A DNA stretch of 64,000 nucleotides, from assembly GCA_022496805.1 (NCBI GenBank), contig CM040102.1, positions 17,329,955 through 17,393,954 on the forward strand, in the 5' to 3' direction. Below are positions 58,228-64,000 of this stretch, piece by piece (the stretch's first letter is position 1; each line of letters begins with the position of its first letter). The translations under genes and the position numbers were made by a program. The notes under the pieces are model-generated. The model searched no databases, was not told the origin of the DNA, and saw only the letters and a program-made list of their open reading frames with translations. The stretch is from Pohlia nutans. Its lineage: Eukaryota; Streptophyta; Bryopsida; Bryales; Mniaceae.

Positions 58228-61200
58228 TCACACAACAGATACTCGTTTCATCAGACTCTTTAATGACTTCCCCACCTCTTCTCCAAAGTCCTCCTGGGCA
58301 TGATGTCCAACCTGAATGAACCAATCAAATGAATAAAATGCATCAGAATGAGATGTAACTTCATGGAAATGGATTGCAATTCCAACAGTAAGGAAAATCA
58401 GAAGTTAACCTGTGGTAGCTGCACAAGGCGTGCATTGATAGTCTTGGCGAAATCTTCCACGCCATTAAAGTCCAACCATCTGTCTTTCAGACCCCAAAGA
58501 ATAGATACAGGCTTTTTCCAGCATGCAGGTGAAAGAATTTCCCTCGACGCTTTCACAGATTCCTGTTGAGCGAACTTGGTACATTAGGTTTCGTACTGCT
58601 AGATTTTGGTCTTGCTAGCTCACTTAAACATGTGCCTACTTATTTTATGATTCAAACTTTAAGTCAGGCAGATAGGTATCAAAGCGATGCAAGCAAAACG
58701 GCAGGTTCAACTACAGATGTAATAAACTACGGATAAAGCTCAGGAGCAAGTCAAAATTATGACGAACGGAGGAAATCGTAAGCGGCTTAATGGTTGTGGA
58801 GGAATCTCACTACTTTGTATACATTATCCTGAGTTACAATTTAACCGTGGGTTCGTTTCACTCACCTTCAACTCATTTTTAAGATTTCTGCTCAAGGCTA
58901 CAAGAGCAAAGCCAGAAGCCCCAGAGGTGAGATATGGTCGGCGGTAGACCATGGCATCCTCTTCGTCAAGGATGTAAGGCCCACAGTCCGTCAAGGGTTT
59001 GTCACTTGCCTTCAAAGGATCCTGCGGTGCACATTCGAGGTGTGTGTTTCAATACCACAAGTACTGAGAACCGTCAAAGTGAAAGAGAAACTTCAAAGCG
59101 AGTCACATGACGATCTAGTATTGCAAGACTGCTATTTTAATTTTCAACTTTTGGATTTCCTTAAGAACTCCGAACTCTGTGTTTAAATACACTACAGCAA
59201 GCAGGTTTTAGGGACATCAACTTCGCACTTCATATAAATGCCAAACACACGAAGATTAAATCAAAGGATGTAGCATGTTCTGCCTAGTTGGTATCATTGG
59301 ACTCACTTGAGCAAAAACATCTCCCAGAAGGAATGTAGAAAAGGCTGCTAGCGATGAAGGAAGCCTTACATGCTGATCTGTAACCTGCAACGATTTTTAT
59401 ATTCAAAGATATCCCACTATCAGAGCAATAAAGGTAGCATAAAGAGAACAAAGCTTCAGATGTTTAACGGAAGAGCTCAAAGAGAAGAATTCAACGCGTT
59501 AAATCTGTCGAGTGACTTCTGGAAGGATCATCATCCTATGAAAGATGAAGCATGTTTTCTCCACAGATCGATTTTAGTGTTCTTTACCATGAATCGTTAT
59601 GTCTTGAAGGTTATGAGACATTTAATACTGGACTGGTTAGTTTACTACATTATCTGCAAATAACTAGCGAATGACCGTAAAGACAATTTTCCAGATCCCC
59701 AAGCTAGCTAACGTTGGGGTTCAGACAGGAGACCACAAAATTGAGAGCGCTAAATATTGTCAATAGAACATGAAGATATATAAATCGCTGCACTAAGGAA
59801 AAAAAAGACGAGTGACTTACAGGCGGATTAATCAATATCAATTGCTTCAAAGTCTCTCCGTTAGTTTTAGCATATTGCAATGCTGCTGGAACAAAGAATC
59901 CCTTCACAATTATAAACACAACTTCATCAATACTTGCTAGTGGCAAACTTTTAAATGGTCATTCTCTAAGAAATCAATTCCTCCTACATAATTTTTTACT
60001 TAGAAGCATCCATGTGACACAAACTGGACACTCTATTTTAGAGATTATTACCCAACGCTCAGCATTGCTTCTACAGCGTAACCCCAACAAACTAGTAATC
60101 CCATAGCTAGCCCAAGTGACAACATGAACAAAGTTCACCTGAACAACGAGTGTAAAATTCTTCAAGCCCAGGGCATTCACCAACAACTTCAGCGCCGTCG
60201 CATACTCTGCCAACAGTCTCTGTCTGAGTACCCATTTTATTTACTAATTTCCAGATATTTGAGTTTTTACTATCACGATTTATTGAATACCGGCCAAATC
60301 GCCATCCAAATCTTGAATACTAGCCTTTCAAATTCTACTCAGAAATGGACACTTAAAAATTGCAAGAGCACATGTGCAGTCTCGCAGAGCTTCGTAAGTA
60401 ACCAGTGTAGCAATTTACAGCCTAAATATCATATCCCTTGTTTGAGCTTTTCACATCGTCAAGTCAACATTCACGTTGCTAAATAAAACTGATACTGTGC
60501 ACACTTTTGTGTGTCACTAAGAATGTTTTTCCACAGACAAAATGACCTAATGGGATTCCTCTGATGCATGCACGCTAGAGAAAAATGTATTGGAGGAGTC
60601 TTCTCACCATCTGTTGTGTAATTAAAACCATACTTGGGCTGGGGCTTGTCAGAAAATCCGAAACCTGCAGTCATTCAGATCGTGTAAGCTCACACGGGAT
60701 TTCTGCAGTTGTCAAGCTATAGAGATGCCGCTCAGTGATTCTTCTGTAGTAACTTAAGCATCAGATTCTTTGAATCTTTCAATTTCTAGGAGTGACGGAA
60801 GATCAAAAATTGCATCATGATGCGGTTGCAGGACTTGCCTAGCCAATCAAAGGCGACTACATGGTAGTCAGGAGAAAGCTCAGACATCACCTTCCGAAAC
60901 GAGTATGCCTGCACACAGTTAAAGGACATATCTTATTTTGCAGTGAGAGCAGAGTTTACCTACAAAAAAGCCTCGAGTTTGGGTCTCTTGACAGCAGCAT
61001 CCACATGCGACTCCCACATGTAGAAGGATTTGCTGTAATCTCTTTTGATCCTCATACCTGCGATGGAAACCCATGGGCGAGGAGGATAGTAGGATTCTTG
61101 CGGTCACCTTCCTCCACGTAGAACCATCTGGCAAGAGATACATTCTAACATTGTGACTAAAATGAACATGTAAATAACTAGAGAGGTCAGGACTCAGCTA

Positions 61201-62631
61201 TGAAAAATCTCATGTGAAATTACTTAATTTGAGTATGATGAAGTATTTTGTCATGTATATTTTGCCTCTCATTCACTCAAGATTGAGCATAACTTTAATT
61301 CAAATCATAAAATCATATTTGTAGAAACCTCTCCTTGATTCAAATAAGATTCCAATCACGCATTCTTAGATAATTTTTGTACGCCATTGTTGAACATGCA
61401 TTCTCGTGGAATTCTTTTTTCAAATTCTGCGATCACCCTCCTAGAATTGAGAAATATTGGTATATTCTATCAGCAGACCTGAACAAATCAGTTGATATCT
61501 GTGAGGCTTCGCCCATGGCAAGACCAAAGAGAGGGTCTTTAGCTTTCTCCAATCCACCTTCCACAGGATATGCCTTCACCTGTGCAACCATAGTCATTGA
61601 TAAATATAATGTAGTGATTCTCCCCGCTCGGGATGCATGTCACACTTTTGTTGGAATTGTAACAAAACACCAACACATTCAATGGAGAAGAGTTTCACTC
61701 CATTTTGGAGTTGTTAATAGTCTAAGTAATGGCAAAACTCACCATTGTTCCACGAGCAAACCATTCATCCGCGCGTCCAAGCTCATCAGAATACTTTCCT
61801 GTCCGATAAGACAATTCGGTAGTATGGTAGTATGTCAACCTAAACGAGAATAACGAGGGTTCTGATGCCGCTAAGCAATAAAATTAATCAATTTTCACTA
61901 CGCTTAGTTACTAAACACATCAAATAGGAACAATGGCGACCGGGATGACCACAATGTTTACTCCAACCTCACGCAGCAGAAGGTGACCTTGATGCAAAGA
62001 AAACTCACCACCAGAAAAGGAAAAGCCATCACCCATTGACACCGGCGCATCTATCAGGTACTCCTGTAAACACAAGATATATCATAAGGTAATCTAAAGA
62101 AGTGCTTGAATCTATTTGAACACTTTATTTGCGTAGATTCTGAAACTCTATTTGTACACTTCAGAGACCCGAATTGCGTCACTAAGTAGGCTGCAAGTTG
62201 ATATGAATAGTTCCGATGAACAATGTTAATTAGTAAGGATGCATTGATCGGAGCTAAACCACTAAAGTGAACGGACAAAGCAAAGGACCATGTTATAAAT
62301 GATGAATTCGACTGAGTTATGGCCAGATCATTGGCTACAGAGAATTCATAATCGACAAGAAAATTCGTGGAAGTTAGCTGCAGCTTGTTGGCAAAGTGAG
62401 AAACGCGATGCTTGCCTCATTGTCGTCATCAACGTACATTGCTCGGGTCTTCAACAAGCGCTTAGAAGACATCGAAGGAACTTGTCGCCGTCGAAACGCC
62501 ATGGCGTGAAATCGTCTCTGAACCTCCATTCCACAGCATCTTTGTATGCCATAACGCGAGCAAGAAGTATTGGCTACAAAATCGCGAACATGAAGAACTT
62601 GTGCAGTTGTGGTAAATTGCGCTACCGCCAT
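58228..62631 (-). CDS. Plastid-type alpha/beta-hydrolase-fold protein lacking the usual nucleophile
   Basis: Thirteen exons: 62416-62631, 62009-62063, 61743-61798, 61479-61579, 61058-61127, 60839-60908, 60608-60664, 60139-60206, 59821-59901, 59307-59384, 58866-59021, 58410-58562 and 58228-58311. Phase holds throughout and the product is 414 residues. It resembles the Arabidopsis At4g12830 group (about 393 residues), annotated as alpha/beta-hydrolases of the epoxide hydrolase/dehalogenase type and plastid-targeted. The first 65 residues are basic, Ser/Thr-containing and acid-poor, as in a transit peptide. Fold marks: HGFPSQ (161-166), FDWLGFGFSDKP, ASDKPLTDCGPY, EDAMVYRRPYLTSGASGFAL, LKDRWL with D363, and GHHAQED with H390. 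Where the fold normally has Gly-X-nucleophile-X-Gly the sequence is VVQGFFVPAA (about residues 229-238), with no Ser, Asp or Cys. Introns 1 and 6 start with GC. The substrate, if any, is unknown. Confidence 0.92.
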
Positions 62632-62732
62632 TGCTTAGAACCAAAAACTGATTGAAATTTGAAGTAGACAAGCCGACAATCCAAAAAATTGCCCGCGCTT
62701 CAGCGCAAACAACTCGCCTAGAAGACACACGC

Positions 62733-63250
62733 AAACAATGCTCACAATAAGACCGAGAGAAATTTATTCCGACCGAGGAATCCAAATAGCACTTGGATTA
62801 TGCCCCTGTACACGACTCTCACCAGCAGCTACAACTTCAAGAAACACATGATCCTGCGCTGCCAAGCTTACTAAGCTTCCATATTAAATACAATTTCGTA
62901 TTCTTTTGCAGAAAGATCTACCTCAGTCTCAAATTAGAACTCCGCCGTGTATTCTTCTAACCTGTCCACCAGAAAGAAATGCGTATCTACACTTTCAGCG
63001 GAAACAATGACACAAACAATGCTCAGAAACGAACAATTTCGCAAAATTTCGGTCAAAATTCAAATAGCGCTTGGATTATGTCTCTCTACACGACTCAATT
63101 AAAAGAAACGCATCCTGTGGTGGTAATGCGACAATTTCGTATTCTTTTGCAAGAAAAGGTCTACCTCAGTCTGAAGTTAGAACTCCGCCGTGGATCCTCC
63201 AGTTTCCCTTCCACCAGAAATGCGTACCTACACTTTCCGGAAACACAATC
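62733..63250. repeat. Tandem duplication, about 280 bp period, upstream of hydrolase gene
   Basis: Copies at 62733-62995 and 63014-63250 share ACTTGGATTATG-like, ACACGACTC, TTTCGTATTCTTTTGCA, CTACCTCAGTCT, TTAGAACTCCGCCGTG and ACCAGAAA...ATGCGTA. The first begins only about 100 bp upstream of the ATG, so promoter elements may be duplicated. Confidence 0.75.
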
Positions 63251-63690
63251 CAGAAAAACGCTTGCTCCATTGGTGCAAATTTCGTGGAATAAGTTAAACA
63301 TCATAATAAGTGACGATGGAGATGGAAGTACTGCAAAGAGTAAAATATTCGTCTAATTTCCTCCATCCATTATTCTTCCAGAACGTCATCTCTTCACGGA
63401 TACAACTCAAAGTTCTCACACTTCATCGTACCGTGCGAGGGCCTATTGATTTCCGAACTGTCCAAGAGAGCTCCAAATTTACAAAAAGTGTTCTCGCCAG
63501 TCGGCCACTGTGCCTTCTTGGTCTTGCGACGATGTCGTTTGTTTTTTCTCTCCGCAGTGGAATAAATGCACCATTTGCTTCCCAAAAAAAAACAACAAGC
63601 GCTCCAAACCACTCCATGATACCAGCAATGCAAGGTTGAGTACGGTAAAGCACCCCATCGAGGGGCTTCAACATTACAAGGGCAGCTTCA

Positions 63691-63750
63691 GATAGATAAA
63701 AACTCCGGACCTAGTAATTAGGCCGGCGTGAATGAAGTGTCTGTTTGTTT
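63691..63750. repeat. GC-rich motif shared with 54055-54110, copy 2
   Basis: GATAGATAAAAACTCCGGAC, then GGCCGGCGTGAATGAAGTGT and CTGT. It lies about 1.1 kb upstream of the hydrolase start codon, in the same orientation relative to the downstream gene as copy 1. Confidence 0.65.
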
Positions 63751-64000
63751 TGCCAATGAGCCAATAGACAAAGGTTTATTGGTCGATCACCGGTCACCAG
63801 TCCCGATAGGGCCGGTGGCAGCTTCACACTATGGCCGTTCAAATTGAGAGACAGTGGCCAAAGAACTGGGTTGAGAGTTCAAAAAAATGGGTTGAAAATA
63901 GGCAATAAAATATACTTTTGATTTTTTATGCAAACAAATTGGCAACAAATATGCATAAATTGATTTTTTATGCAGGCAAATCGATCATAGTTTGGGTTTC

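Larger units (their letters stand above)
62632..64000. other. Upstream region of the hydrolase gene to window end
   Basis: The promoter and leader of the hydrolase gene (start codon at 62631) must lie here. It contains a tandem duplication (62733-63250), a motif shared with the DNA upstream of the RING gene (63691-63750), and then unremarkable DNA. No further gene start is recognised before the edge. Confidence 0.6.

Noticed and set aside
62299..62655. 118-codon plus frame
   Set aside because: Antisense of exon 1 (transit peptide) of the hydrolase-fold gene.

Overview
This window is nuclear DNA of a land plant. It carries eight recognisable genes, each with a close counterpart in plants. Six have short canonical introns, and the AT-rich DNA between genes is packed with small terminal-inverted-repeat (TIR) and foldback elements. 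I cannot name the species. Several proteins differ from the angiosperm versions I know, which leaves a non-seed plant possible but unproven.

Layout, left to right. Positions 71-5335 (minus) hold MLH1, the MutL mismatch-repair ATPase; its last roughly 85 residues lie beyond the left edge. Positions 8080-11486 (plus) hold SAD1/USP39, the inactive ubiquitin-protease-like protein of the U4/U6.U5 tri-snRNP. Positions 15768-19066 (plus) hold a TPR protein of the plant kinesin-light-chain-related/CMU family. Positions 23083-24243 (minus) hold RPN7 of the 26S proteasome lid, as one uninterrupted exon. Positions 29751-31985 (minus) hold a Lunapark ER-junction protein. Positions 40926-41447 (minus) hold an extensin-like wall protein. 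Positions 47933-53313 (minus) hold a multipass membrane RING-finger protein with 14 exons. Positions 58228-62631 (minus) hold a plastid-type alpha/beta-hydrolase-fold protein with 13 exons and two GC-AG introns. Coding phase is maintained across every proposed splice junction, and the summed lengths match the families.

The genes are unrelated housekeeping or cell-wall genes, and nothing suggests a shared pathway or cluster. Intergenic DNA contains no autonomous transposon gene that I could recognise. It holds at least ten families of short non-autonomous elements, several with two or more copies here. They include a textbook Stowaway-type element, a family with CCTAAAGGACC termini, two large polypurine/polypyrimidine foldback elements with a common terminal sequence, and a nearly perfect palindrome of about 870 bp. 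Tandem duplications of roughly 200-340 bp occur in two first introns, in one intergenic region and just upstream of the hydrolase gene.

No tRNA, rRNA or CRISPR was seen. The most interesting leads are the foldback elements, the loss of the catalytic nucleophile in the hydrolase-fold protein, its paired GC-AG introns, and the intron-free RPN7.
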